Shown here piece after piece: positions 41,553 to 50,363 of a stretch of 64,000 bases of DNA. Source of the DNA: Flavobacteriales bacterium. GTDB lineage: Bacteria > Bacteroidota > Bacteroidia > Flavobacteriales_F > PHOS-HE28. Where the stretch lies: NCBI GenBank assembly GCA_016712535.1, contig JADJQW010000002.1:1178001-1242000 (forward strand). Reading direction: 5' to 3'. The notes below the pieces were generated by a model, which was given only the letters and a program-made list of their open reading frames with translations, was not told the DNA's origin and did no database searches. The position numbers were made by a program, and so were the translations under genes. The stretch's first letter is position 1, and each line of letters starts with the position of its first letter.

Positions 41553-44072
41553 ATGCGGATTGATCAGCAGGCGGCAGTGATGGGAGCGGACGCGTCCGAG
41601 ACGGTGTTCGATGAGCATGCCGTGCTGCACGCCTTAAGGCACTATCTGCCCGCGCAGGCCCCGTTGAAGGATTTCATCCACCACAACACGCTGCACGCCT
41701 TCCAGCACATGCCTTTCCACGAGGCGCTCATGAAGGCCTCCCGCATCTTCGGGTACAAGGTGTACCTCACGGTGAACGAGTACCGCAGGCTTTTCCGCGA
41801 GGGGCGCATCCGGCCCGAGGCGCTCGATCGCGAGATCGTGGCCCGGCATGGCATCAATGGCCTCGCCGCTTGGAAGCATAAGCTGTTGGAGAAGCCCTAC
41901 GACAATGCGATCGTGCCGCGCATCGGTTCGCTGCGCGCGCATTGGAAGCGCGACCGCCGGATCGACCTCGATGCGCTCACGCACACGCTGCTCTTCCGGG
42001 TGCTCAACAGCTACCTCGACCAAGGCATCGCCATCTGGAAGTTCCCGGTGTGGGACAAGGGCTTCCTGGCCAGCGTCCGTGAGCTGCAGCGCCATGCTTG
42101 GAGCGGCCTCCTGCGCGGCGAACGCGCCCAGCGCCTCCTGCTGGATGAAGGAACCGACATCGAGGCGTTGCTTGGATTGCTCGTAGGCGATAGCGCGCTC
42201 TATGCCGATTACCTCTTCGACCAGCAGTTCGCGCACAGCGGCTGGAGCGGCCTCGTGGCCGTGATCGAAGGCGCACCGGCGAGCCTGCTGGATCGCCGCC
42301 GCATCAGCCTGAAGGAAGTGATCCTGTTCGAGCTGTTATTGGAGGTGGACGCGCTGGACCGGCAGTTCCCCATGGGATGGCAGCCCTTGGCGGAGGGCAT
42401 GAAGCACCGGCCCAAGCCCTTGTTCGATCGGGTCCCGGAAACAGAGGTGGATCAGGTGCGCGCGCTCTGGCAAGAGGCCTATGAATGGACCTGGTACGAT
42501 GAGCTGCTCGCGGGCATCGACATGGCGGATTGGCTCAAGCGGACCGGGGAACGCACGCAGGCCATTTTCTGCATCGACGACCGTGAGTGCTCCTTGCGCC
42601 GGCACCTTGAGCACCTTGATCCTGGGTTCGGCACCTACGGGACTGCAGGCTTCTTCGGCGTGGAATTCCACTACAAGCCGGAGCACGGGAAGTTCCATAC
42701 CAAGGTGGCGCCCGCCCCGGTGCAGCCCAAGTTCCTGGTGAAAGAGGTTGACAGCAGCGGCAGGATGCATCGCGACGTGCATTTCACCCGGCACGCGCAT
42801 GGCCTCGTTGGCGGCTGGCTCATCTCGCAATCGCTGGGCTTCTGGTCGGCGCTCAAGCTCTTCGTGGGCATCTTCTGGCCCAGGAGCACGCCGGGCACCA
42901 GCGATTCGTTCAAGCATATGGATGGGCAGGCCAGCCTCACGGTGGAGCATTGCGGGCTCTTCGAGGATGGCCTGCAGGTGGGCTTCATGGTTCCTGAGAT
43001 GGCCCAGCGCGTGGAGGCCACCTTGCGGAGCATCGGATTGGTGAAGGACTTCGCACCGGTGGTGTACGTGGTGGGCCACGGCGCCAGCAGCGTGAACAAC
43101 CCGCATTATGCGGCCTACGATTGCGGGGCGTGCAGCGGAAGACCGGGCTCGGTGAATGCCCGCGTTTTCTGCCAGATGGCCAATCATCCCGGAGTCCGCG
43201 CGCTCTTGCGCGATCGCGGCATCGTCATCCCGGACGGCACGCGGTTCCTCGGCGCCCTGCACGATACCACGCGCGACGAGATCGCCTATTACGATGAGGG
43301 CACGCTGGACGAGGCGCAAGCCGCGGCCCACGCGCGCAACAAAGGCACCTTCGCCCAAGCCTTGGAACGGAATGCCAAGGAGCGCTCGCGCCGTTTCCCG
43401 AGCATCGATAGCACCATGAAAGGGGAAACGGTGCATGATCGCGTGAAGCGCCGCTCGGTCTCGCTCTTCGAGCCGAGGCCTGAATACAATCACGCCACCA
43501 ATGCAGCGGCCATCGTGGGCCGAAGGGCGCTCACGCGATCCGTGTTCCTCGATCGACGAGCCTTCCTCAACTCCTACGATCCCTTGCATGACCCGGATGG
43601 CAACCTGCTGCTCGGCATCCTCAATGCCGTGGCGCCCGTGTGCGGCGGCATCAACCTCGAGTACTACTTCTCCCGGGTCGATAACCAGAAGCTCGGCGCG
43701 GGGACCAAGCTCCCGCACAACGTCATGGGCCTCATCGGCGTGGCCAACGGCATCGAGGGCGACCTGCGGCCGGGCCTGCCCGCGCAGATGATCGAGGTGC
43801 ATGACCCGCTGCGGCTGCTGGTGGTGGTGGAGCAGGAGCCGCAGCTGGTGCTCCGCACCATCCAGCGCGTGGCCGCGACGCACGAGTGGTTCGTGAACGA
43901 GTGGGTGCAGCTGGTCACGGTGCATCCGGTGGACCGGAGCATGCACCGGTATGCCAAAGGAGCCTTCGTGCCCTTTGAGCCGTTCACGCGCGATTTGCCG
44001 CTCACCAGGGATGTGCTGCCGGACATAGAGCGTGTGGAGGGGAACGCGCACATCGCGATCATCGGAGCATGA
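41553..44072 (+). CDS. dabA: DabA, inorganic carbon transporter subunit (DUF2309)
   Basis: 839 aa, soluble and membrane-associated. DabA is a beta-carbonic-anhydrase-like zinc subunit that hydrates CO2 vectorially when energised by DabB. All four residues known to be essential in the Halothiobacillus protein are present with matching spacing: C340 and D342 (FCIDDRECS), H509 (VVGHGASS) and C524 (YDCGACSG). Other family segments: HNTLHAFQHMPFHEAL, YGTAGFFGVEFHYKP, NLEYYFSRVDNQKLGAGTKL. Its stop overlaps dabB by 4 nt. Confidence 0.95.
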   Translation: MRIDQQAAVMGADASETVFDEHAVLHALRHYLPAQAPLKDFIHHNTLHAFQHMPFHEALMKASRIFGYKVYLTVNEYRRLFREGRIRPEALDREIVARHGINGLAAWKHKLLEKPYDNAIVPRIGSLRAHWKRDRRIDLDALTHTLLFRVLNSYLDQGIAIWKFPVWDKGFLASVRELQRHAWSGLLRGERAQRLLLDEGTDIEALLGLLVGDSALYADYLFDQQFAHSGWSGLVAVIEGAPASLLDRRRISLKEVILFELLLEVDALDRQFPMGWQPLAEGMKHRPKPLFDRVPETEVDQVRALWQEAYEWTWYDELLAGIDMADWLKRTGERTQAIFCIDDRECSLRRHLEHLDPGFGTYGTAGFFGVEFHYKPEHGKFHTKVAPAPVQPKFLVKEVDSSGRMHRDVHFTRHAHGLVGGWLISQSLGFWSALKLFVGIFWPRSTPGTSDSFKHMDGQASLTVEHCGLFEDGLQVGFMVPEMAQRVEATLRSIGLVKDFAPVVYVVGHGASSVNNPHYAAYDCGACSGRPGSVNARVFCQMANHPGVRALLRDRGIVIPDGTRFLGALHDTTRDEIAYYDEGTLDEAQAAAHARNKGTFAQALERNAKERSRRFPSIDSTMKGETVHDRVKRRSVSLFEPRPEYNHATNAAAIVGRRALTRSVFLDRRAFLNSYDPLHDPDGNLLLGILNAVAPVCGGINLEYYFSRVDNQKLGAGTKLPHNVMGLIGVANGIEGDLRPGLPAQMIEVHDPLRLLVVVEQEPQLVLRTIQRVAATHEWFVNEWVQLVTVHPVDRSMHRYAKGAFVPFEPFTRDLPLTRDVLPDIERVEGNAHIAIIGA

Positions 44073-45940
44073 TGCACCTGCTGCTCCCCCTTTTCGTGCT
44101 CGTGCCCTTCGCCGGCTTCCTCATCAGCCTGCTGCTGAAGCGCCGCGCGGAGATGGCGCTCTCCCGCGTGGCCTACCTCACGGCTGCTGCGCAGGCCGCG
44201 CTCATCAGCGGCTTCATCGTGGCTTGGGCCATCGGCGGCTTCGGCGCCATCAACGTGAAGGAGCTGGTGCTCTTCCGGTCGGAGGACTACGAGTTCTTCA
44301 TCGACCTCTACTTCGACCGCGTCACGGCCGTTTACCTCTTCATGGGCGCGGTGCTCACCTTCCTCATCACCGTGTACAGCCGGTATTACCTGCACCGGGA
44401 GCCGGGCTACAAGCGCTTCTTCAACACGATCCTCTTCTTCCTCACCGGTTATTCGCTCACGGTGCTCGCCGGCAACTTCGAGACGCTCTTCATCGGCTGG
44501 GAGCTGCTGGGCCTCTCCTCGTTCCTGCTCATCGGCTTCTACCGCGACCGTTACCTGCCCGTGAAGAACAGCGTGAAGGTGTTCAGCATCTACCGCGTGG
44601 GCGATGTGGGCCTGATCCTGGCGATGTGGATGAGCCATCATCTCTGGCACGAGAACATCACCTTCCACAAGCTGCACAACTATGTGCTCGTCCACGAACA
44701 GCTGGGCCAGCACACGCTCGTCGGGGCCTTCATCTCGCTGGCGGTGCTGCTCGCCGCTGCGGCGAAATCGGCGCAATTGCCTTTCTCCTCGTGGCTGCCG
44801 CGCGCCATGGAGGGCCCCACGCCGAGCAGCGCGATCTTCTATGGCTCGCTCTCGGTGCACATCGGGGCCTTCCTGCTCATGCGCACCTTCCCGTTCTGGG
44901 AGCATCAATTCAGCGTGCGGGTGCTCATAGCGCTTCTCGGACTCGCGACCGGATTGCTGGCCGCAGGCACCGCGCGCGTGCAGTCGTCGGTGAAAGCGCA
45001 GATCGCCTACAGCTCCATCTCGCAGATCGGCCTGATCTTCATCGAGGTGGCGCTTGGGCTCGAACTGCTCGCCTTGGTCCACTTCATGGGGAACGCCTTC
45101 CTGCGCACTTATCAGCTATTGGTGTCGCCATCGGTGGTCACTTACCTCATCAGGGAGCAGTTCTACCATTTCACGCCGCGCGAGCACAGCTTCGAGGATA
45201 CCCTGCCGAAGCGGTTGGAGTACACCCTCTACGTGCTCTGCCTGCGCGAATGGGACCTGGACACCTTCATGTACCGGTGGCTCTGGAATCCCTTGAAGCG
45301 GTTGGGCCGGGCCCTCGACGCGCTGAACATCAACCGCTCCATCACCATCCTCCTCCCCGTGTTCATCGCTGGGCTCATCGCGCTCTGGCAGGTCGATCGG
45401 CTGGCGCCCGGGCTGCAGCGCGCTTTGCCCGTGTCAATGGGCCTCATCGGCCTCGTGCTCGTGCTGCGCGCCTTCACCGAGCGACGCCATGTGCGCCGCG
45501 CCTTGGCCATGGTGATCATGGGCCACTTCTGGATAGCGCTCGCCATCTCCTTCAACGAGCACTTCGATTTCAGCCATACGCTGATCTACCTCAGCGGCGT
45601 GATCGCCTGCGGCGCGCTCGCCATCATCGCCATCAACCGGCTCCGCCGCACGGAGCGCAACGTGGACCTCGGCCGCTTCCACGGGCATGTATTCGAGCAT
45701 CCGCGCATCGCCTTGGCCTTCCTCATCGCCTGCCTGGGCATGGCGGGATTCCCCATCACGCCCACCTTCCTGGGCGAGGACCTCATCTTCTCGCACATCC
45801 ATCCGGATCAGCTCGTCCTTGCCGCTCTGGTGGCGCTGAGCTTCGTGCTGAACGGCCTTGCCCTCATCCGCATCTATGCGCGCGTGTTCCTGGGCCCGCA
45901 TGTGAAGACCTACCACGAGGTGGCGTACCGGTCGGCGTGA
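44069..45940 (+). CDS. dabB: DabB, proton-conducting membrane subunit (NuoL/MrpA-like)
   Basis: 623 aa, about 14-16 membrane helices, homologous to the antiporter-like subunits of complex I. Family segments include YFDRVTAVYLFMGAVLTFLI, NFETLFIGWELLGLSSFLLI, AKSAQLPFSSWLPRAMEGPT (conserved Lys and Pro), and AQIAYSSISQIGLIF. Together with DabA it forms the DAB complex that accumulates bicarbonate using the ion gradient. The ATGA overlap with dabA and conserved pairing support the call over a stray NuoL. Confidence 0.95.
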   Translation: MMHLLLPLFVLVPFAGFLISLLLKRRAEMALSRVAYLTAAAQAALISGFIVAWAIGGFGAINVKELVLFRSEDYEFFIDLYFDRVTAVYLFMGAVLTFLITVYSRYYLHREPGYKRFFNTILFFLTGYSLTVLAGNFETLFIGWELLGLSSFLLIGFYRDRYLPVKNSVKVFSIYRVGDVGLILAMWMSHHLWHENITFHKLHNYVLVHEQLGQHTLVGAFISLAVLLAAAAKSAQLPFSSWLPRAMEGPTPSSAIFYGSLSVHIGAFLLMRTFPFWEHQFSVRVLIALLGLATGLLAAGTARVQSSVKAQIAYSSISQIGLIFIEVALGLELLALVHFMGNAFLRTYQLLVSPSVVTYLIREQFYHFTPREHSFEDTLPKRLEYTLYVLCLREWDLDTFMYRWLWNPLKRLGRALDALNINRSITILLPVFIAGLIALWQVDRLAPGLQRALPVSMGLIGLVLVLRAFTERRHVRRALAMVIMGHFWIALAISFNEHFDFSHTLIYLSGVIACGALAIIAINRLRRTERNVDLGRFHGHVFEHPRIALAFLIACLGMAGFPITPTFLGEDLIFSHIHPDQLVLAALVALSFVLNGLALIRIYARVFLGPHVKTYHEVAYRSA

Positions 45941-45975
45941 TCGAGGATCGGCCGCCACGCCGATCTTCGCCGCCC

Positions 45976-46416
45976 ATGACCTTTCCCCGCACCGTCCGAG
46001 TCACCAAGCGATTCAGCTTCGAGATGGCGCATGCCCTGCGCTGCCACGATGGCCAATGCGCCAACATCCATGGCCATAGCTACGTGCTCGATATCACCAT
46101 CGAAGGCACGCCTGCCCACGCGCCCGGTCATCCCAAGGATGGCATGGTCATCGACTTCGCCGACCTCAAGCGGATGGTGAGGCCCATCGTGGACCGCTAC
46201 GACCACGCACTCTTCCTGCACGATCGTGAGAAGGGGTCGGTGGACCTGTCGAACGCGCTCTTCGGCCGGGTCATCTTCACTTCCTATCAGCCCACCTGCG
46301 AGAACATCCTGCTCGCGATCGTGGATGAACTGGCGCCGAAGATGCCCGCCGAGGTGAGGCTGCGCGCTGCGCGGTTGCAGGAGACGGCCACGAGCTGGGC
46401 GGAGTGGGAGGGATGA
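45976..46416 (+). CDS. queD: 6-carboxytetrahydropterin synthase / 6-pyruvoyl-THP synthase-type
   Basis: 146 aa from the ATG at 45976. The family makes 6-carboxy-5,6,7,8-tetrahydropterin for queuosine. Zinc ligands and catalytic Cys are in FEMAHALRCHDGQCANIHGH (His, Cys, H-x-H), followed by VIDFADLKRMV, DRYDHALFL and SYQPTCENI. The Cys in DGQCANIHGH corresponds to the catalytic residue. tgt, the enzyme that inserts the queuosine base, is at 56119 in this window. Confidence 0.9.
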   Translation: MTFPRTVRVTKRFSFEMAHALRCHDGQCANIHGHSYVLDITIEGTPAHAPGHPKDGMVIDFADLKRMVRPIVDRYDHALFLHDREKGSVDLSNALFGRVIFTSYQPTCENILLAIVDELAPKMPAEVRLRAARLQETATSWAEWEG

Positions 46417-46418
46417 GC

Positions 46419-46532
46419 ATGAAGAATGCGGAATCCAGAATGAAGAACAGAAGAACGCAGAACCATCCGGGACGAAGGTGACCCTTGGATCCGTCGTTGC
46501 ACGTTCTGCATTTTACATTTTGCATTCTTCAT
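46419..46532. repeat. AT-rich imperfect inverted repeat between queD and a TSUP gene
   Basis: ATGAAGAATGC (46419-46429) matches GCATTCTTCAT (46522-46532) and GCAGAAC (46457-46463) matches GTTCTGC (46503-46509), in the same nested order. The right arm is a run of short ATTTT/CATT words. The block is strikingly AT-rich in a GC-rich region and begins within 3 nt of the queD stop. It may be a transcript-end hairpin or a dispersed repeat. Confidence 0.65.
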
Positions 46533-46546
46533 TCCTTATTCGCTGA

Positions 46547-47287
46547 ATGGATCCCCACTTCCTCGCCCTTCTACTCTTCTTCGGCATCGCTGTGCTGTAT
46601 AGCAGCGTAGGCCACGCCGGGGCATCGGGCTATCTGGCCATCATGGCGCTTCTCTCCTTCGCGCCAGAAACGATCAAGCCCACCTCGCTGGTGCTGAACG
46701 TCGCGGTGGCGGGGATCGCGAGCTGGCGCTACCTCCGCGCGGGCCTCTTCGATGCGCGGGCATTCCTGCCGGTGATCATCACCGCGATGCCCTTGGCCTA
46801 CTTCGGTGGCGCTTTGCAGTTGCCCGCGGCATGGTTTGCGCGCGGTGCTGGCGCCTTCCTCGTTCTTTCCGCGGCGCTCATGGCCTGGCGTGCGATAATC
46901 GCTGCACAAGAGCGCGAACCGAGCGAGCTGCCACCATGGCTTGGGGCCTTGATCGGCGCGCCCATCGGTTTCCTCTCGGGCATCATCGGCGTGGGTGGCG
47001 GCATCTTCCTCTCACCGATCCTGATCGCAGGCCGATGGGCCGCCGTTCGGCATGTCAGCGGCATTGCCGCGCTCTTCATCCTGATCAACTCCTTGGCGGG
47101 GCTCTTCGGATCGCGCATGGCGGGGGCCGTCTTCGACCCCTACCTGCCGTGGTGGTTGTTGGCGGTGGTGCTCGGCGGCATCATCGGTTCCTGGCTGGGC
47201 GTGACGCGGTTCGGCGCCCGGGCCATCCTCTTCGTGCTCTTCGCGGTTCTGATCACGGCAGGGGTGAAGTTGCTGATGGCATCGTGA
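46547..47287 (+). CDS. TSUP family permease (TauE/SafE-like), copy 1
   Basis: 246 aa, about eight membrane helices in two similar halves: LYSSVGHAGASGYLAIMALL (first half GxGG-like motif) and GFLSGIIGVGGGIFLSPILI (second). TSUP proteins export sulfite, sulfoacetate or related anions. Sulfite release would complement the persulfide dioxygenase at 35383, but substrate is not determinable here. Confidence 0.88.
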   Translation: MDPHFLALLLFFGIAVLYSSVGHAGASGYLAIMALLSFAPETIKPTSLVLNVAVAGIASWRYLRAGLFDARAFLPVIITAMPLAYFGGALQLPAAWFARGAGAFLVLSAALMAWRAIIAAQEREPSELPPWLGALIGAPIGFLSGIIGVGGGIFLSPILIAGRWAAVRHVSGIAALFILINSLAGLFGSRMAGAVFDPYLPWWLLAVVLGGIIGSWLGVTRFGARAILFVLFAVLITAGVKLLMAS

Positions 47288-47320
47288 ACCTGCATCTTCC
47301 GATCGACTGATCTTCGCCGC

Positions 47321-47872
47321 ATGACCAATCCCTGGCACGACATCTCCACCGGCGATCACGCCCCGCAACGCGTCAATGCGATCATCGAGATCCCCAAGGA
47401 GAGCAAAGGGAAGTACGAGTTGCACAAGGCAAGCGGCTTGCTGATGCTGGACCGCGCGCTCTTCAGCGCCGTGCACTACCCGGCCAACTACGGCTTCATT
47501 CCGCGCACTTACTGCGACGACAAGGACCCGCTGGACATCCTGGTGCTCACCAGCCTCACGCTGCCGCACCTCTGCCTGGTGGATGCCACGGTGATCGGTG
47601 TGATGCGCATGGTGGACCAGGGCGAGGCCGATGACAAGATCATCGCGGTGGCCTCCAACGACGAGAGCGTGAACCACATGAAGGATGTGGCCGACCTGCC
47701 GCCGCATACCGAGATCCAGATCCGACGCTTCTTCATGGACTACAAGACGCTGGAAGGCAAGGAGGTGAAGGTGGAGAAGTTCCTGGGCAGGGAAGAGGCG
47801 CTGCGGATCGTGGAGGAGGCGATTGTTCTGTACGGCCGCACCTTCGCTGATGGCTCCGCCGAGCCGCAGTAG
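47321..47872 (+). CDS. ppa: Inorganic pyrophosphatase (family I)
   Basis: 183 aa. It hydrolyses pyrophosphate to phosphate to drive biosynthesis. Family I signature: KYELHKASGLLMLDRALFS, HYPANYGFIPRTYCDDKDPL containing the D-x-D-P-x-D metal site (DDKDPLD), and VIGVMRMVDQGEADDKIIAV. Length is normal for the family. It starts 33 nt after the TSUP gene and may be cotranscribed. Confidence 0.95.
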   Translation: MTNPWHDISTGDHAPQRVNAIIEIPKESKGKYELHKASGLLMLDRALFSAVHYPANYGFIPRTYCDDKDPLDILVLTSLTLPHLCLVDATVIGVMRMVDQGEADDKIIAVASNDESVNHMKDVADLPPHTEIQIRRFFMDYKTLEGKEVKVEKFLGREEALRIVEEAIVLYGRTFADGSAEPQ

Positions 47873-47989
47873 CAGGTTCCGAATGGAGGGCGCGAGTCGT
47901 TACTGGGTTTTTTCATGCGGATCGATCGCCAGGACTGACCTACTCCGGGCTGAGGCCATCGATCATGGACGAACCGCTACCCGCTTCTC

Positions 47990-48841
47990 TTAGTAACTCC
48001 CTGGCACTGCCGCATCCACGCAGAGGATGACATCGGCCTTGCCGAGGTGCTCCGCATCGAGCGTCTTCAATTGCTCTTGAGTCACGGTGGCAATGGTGAA
48101 TTGCCTCAGTTCGGAACGTGCGCGGCGCAAGTACCATCCGATGCCCTCGTGGAAATCGCTGTGGTATGAGCCGTTGAAATGCAGGAAGCGCGCGCCGGCC
48201 TTCGCGTGCTGTGCGATGAAGTGCGCCATGGTGGCATCCTTCAGCGCCTGGGCCATCACCATTTGGGGCGTGCCATGCCCTTCCATCATCTCCAGCATGG
48301 CCACATAGCGTGGGAGCGTTGCATCGAAGGGGATGGGCAGCGGGGCCATGAAAGCGCGCTCCGCTGCGGCCACCGTATCGAGCGCCGCGAAGCCGCCTTT
48401 GTTCACCGCACGCGCGAAGCGCCGGGGCACGTTGCACGCGATGAAGGGCAAGCCCTTCTCCTTCGCGAAGTCCACTAGCGGAGCGTAGTCGGTGGAATGG
48501 TTCTTCCACAGGCGCGCTAGCGTGTCCAGGCCTGCCTGATCAATCTCGCCGCGCAGGTAGCGGTCCAGCGCCGCCTGGTCGTCGGCCTCGATCATCTCAG
48601 CGCCCAGCACCAGCGGTCCGCGTGCTGCCAGCTCGCGCGCCATCACCAGCTGCAGCCAGTGCGCGATGGAATTGTTGTGCAGCTCGCCGAAGAGGACCAC
48701 ATCGGCAGCGCCCGCCTTCGCGAGCATGCGCTTGTGCGATAGCGGCTTGCCTTGCGCATCGAAGAGCGCGTAGGCCGGCAGCACTTGGGCCCGAGCAGTG
48801 GAAAGGGACAAGAGAAGCAGGCATGTGACCAGATGGCGCAT
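47990..48841 (-). CDS. ChaN-like (haem-binding uptake) exported protein
   Basis: 283 aa with a signal peptide (MRHLVTCLLLLSLSTARA). The frame continues upstream, but ATG 48841 begins the signal. The ChaN/Tiki fold motifs are present: VVLFGELHNNSIAHWLQL (GE-x-H), LGAEMIEADDQAALDRYLRG, GLPFIACNVPRR, and HFIAQHAKAGARFLHFNGSY-H. Family members bind haem or act as metal-dependent proteases; the lipobox is absent. It follows the GIY-YIG gene on the same strand. Confidence 0.88.
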   Translation of the reverse strand: MRHLVTCLLLLSLSTARAQVLPAYALFDAQGKPLSHKRMLAKAGAADVVLFGELHNNSIAHWLQLVMARELAARGPLVLGAEMIEADDQAALDRYLRGEIDQAGLDTLARLWKNHSTDYAPLVDFAKEKGLPFIACNVPRRFARAVNKGGFAALDTVAAAERAFMAPLPIPFDATLPRYVAMLEMMEGHGTPQMVMAQALKDATMAHFIAQHAKAGARFLHFNGSYHSDFHEGIGWYLRRARSELRQFTIATVTQEQLKTLDAEHLGKADVILCVDAAVPGSY

Positions 48842-48891
48842 GCGGTGAAGGAACGGATTGTCGTGATTCGATGGATGACGGCGTGGATCCC

Positions 48892-49236
48892 TCAGTTCGT
48901 CCACACCGCGTAGCCCTTGCTGCGCAGCTCTTGCGCAAGGCCCTTCTCCACTTCCAGCGCCTCTGCCCGGCTCAAGGGGCCGATGTCCCGGTACAGGCTC
49001 GGCCGCAAGTAGCGCCCGTATTTCTGCACGATGCTGCTGCTGAGCTTGTGCCCCTTCTTGCTCAGCGCGCCGGTCTTGTGCTGTGCGAGGCGCTCTTGCG
49101 GCGTCTTGCTCGTCATGCCCACGTACACGCATTCCAGCACGCCGTTGTACTGCGGATTGGCCTCGCGGAACCTGCGGTCCTCGGTGTAGACCTTGCGGGC
49201 GAGCTCGATGACGTAAACGGTGTAGGCGGTGGGCAT
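48892..49236 (-). CDS. GIY-YIG-like nuclease domain protein
   Basis: 114 aa. The elements YTVYVIEL and CVYVGMTSKTPQERLAQH correspond to the GIY-YIG strands and the catalytic Arg (R49) and His (H53); a Glu in EALEVEKGLAQELRSKGYAV may be the metal ligand. The first motif is diverged (YTVYVI in place of GIYYI). Stand-alone domains of this kind may act in DNA repair or as degenerate mobile-element nucleases. Activity is not certain. Confidence 0.75.
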   Translation of the reverse strand: MPTAYTVYVIELARKVYTEDRRFREANPQYNGVLECVYVGMTSKTPQERLAQHKTGALSKKGHKLSSSIVQKYGRYLRPSLYRDIGPLSRAEALEVEKGLAQELRSKGYAVWTN

Positions 49237-49574
49237 GGGCGAACCGGTGATGAAATTCCGGCTGCGCCTGTAAAGGTCGGGTTTGGCCTTGGCAGTGGCC
49301 GTTGGTCACGATGATGCATCCTCACTGCATCAACCAGCACTCATGAGCCGGTTGATCGACCTGCACATGCGCAAGGAATGGTGCTTCGCCGAGAGAATCG
49401 CAACCGCTATGTAGCTGATGTGCGGGTTAAGAACGTCTTCCTCAAGGCCTCCCTCGAGTTCACCACCATGAACGGGGAATTGAACCGGGTCCTGTAGCTC
49501 AGCGACGAATTGATCCGGATGATTGACCGTGAATTCATCAAGGAAGCGCGTTGGCGCATCGGATCCGGGGCGGA
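49237..49574. other. Non-coding gap with a possible decayed gene
   Basis: No intact gene. GATGCA (49311-49316) and TGCATC form a short inverted repeat near the left side. From the ATG at 49378 on the plus strand a reading frame gives MVLRRENRNRYVADVRVKNV and continues to a TAG at 49495; the same frame then resumes as LSDELIRMIDREFIKEARWR. This looks like one protein interrupted by a stop, but it is short and matches nothing I know. Confidence 0.4.
49378..49497 (+). pseudogene. Possible gene remnant (39 codons then stop, frame continues)
   Basis: The frame is protein-like (RYVADVRVKNVFLKASLEFT) up to TAG at 49495-49497 and remains coherent after it. Interpretation as a decayed gene is tentative; chance open frame is possible. 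Confidence 0.2.
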
Positions 49575-50342
49575 TCAAATCGTGCCCGATGCCAGCAGCC
49601 CTGCGATCGCCAGGATCAGCACTCCCACGGTGAGCTGCACGCCGCGCAGCGTCACTTTCGGGATGAGCTTCTTGCCCCACCACGCACCGGTGAAGGCCGC
49701 AAGGGTGGCAGCAAGCAATAACGGCCACTGCTCCTTCGCCATGATGAGGATGTCGCCGCGCGCATAGGTGGGCAGGCGCGTGAGATCCACGAGGCAGGCG
49801 ACGGCCACGCCCGTTGCGATGAAAGCCTCCTTGGCGAGTCCACTGCGCAAGAGGAACACGCTCCGCAACGCGCCTTGGTGACCGCTGAGCCCGCCGAAGA
49901 AGCCGCTGATGAAGCCGCCGGGCACCATCCAGCGAGAAGGCAGCGAGAGCTGGTTCATGGTATTCGAGAGCTCCAGAAGCCCGAAGACCAGCATGAGCGC
50001 TGCTATCACGAGGTCCAGCGGATCCACCGGATGCAGCACGCCGGGATAGAGCGGTTCGCGCGCTCCCAGCTGGAGCATGAGCCGAGCGCCGAGGTAGGCA
50101 CCCGCGATACCGGGCACGCCGAAGCGCAGCACCGTGGGCCAATGGATGTCCTTCCAGAGCAGACCCAGCTTGAAGAGGTTGTTCAGCAGGTGCACCACCG
50201 CCGTGAGGCCGATGGCCACCTCCAGCGGGAAGAACAACGCGAACACCGGCAACAGCAAGGTGCCCAGCCCGAAGCCGCTGATGAGCGTGATGAGCGATGC
50301 GGCGAGCGCGACGGCGGGGATGAGGAGAAGGGAGGCTTCCAT
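49575..50342 (-). CDS. TSUP family permease (TauE/SafE-like), copy 2
   Basis: 255 aa, about eight helices: ALAASLITLISGFGLGTLLL (first-half motif), IGLTAVVHLLNNLFKLGLLW, and GFISGFFGGLSGHQGALRSV (second half). It is not closely similar to the TSUP copy at 46547, so it belongs to a different subfamily. It is the last gene after the ars operon on the same strand, 21 nt from DUF6624, and may be cotranscribed. Confidence 0.88.
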   Translation of the reverse strand: MEASLLLIPAVALAASLITLISGFGLGTLLLPVFALFFPLEVAIGLTAVVHLLNNLFKLGLLWKDIHWPTVLRFGVPGIAGAYLGARLMLQLGAREPLYPGVLHPVDPLDLVIAALMLVFGLLELSNTMNQLSLPSRWMVPGGFISGFFGGLSGHQGALRSVFLLRSGLAKEAFIATGVAVACLVDLTRLPTYARGDILIMAKEQWPLLLAATLAAFTGAWWGKKLIPKVTLRGVQLTVGVLILAIAGLLASGTI

Positions 50343-50363
50343 GCGCGCAACGAAATCCGCTTT

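Noticed and set aside
42336..44051. A 571-codon open frame antisense to dabA
   Set aside because: Composition is that of a reversed GC-rich gene, without any family motif; dabA is certain by its catalytic residues.
44069..45940. NADH dehydrogenase subunit L of complex I
   Set aside because: No other nuo genes nearby; it is coupled by ATGA overlap to dabA, the defining arrangement of DAB.
46277..46532. Small frames inside the AT-rich repeat between queD and the TSUP gene
   Set aside because: They depend on the inverted repeat and overlap queD; no coding signal.
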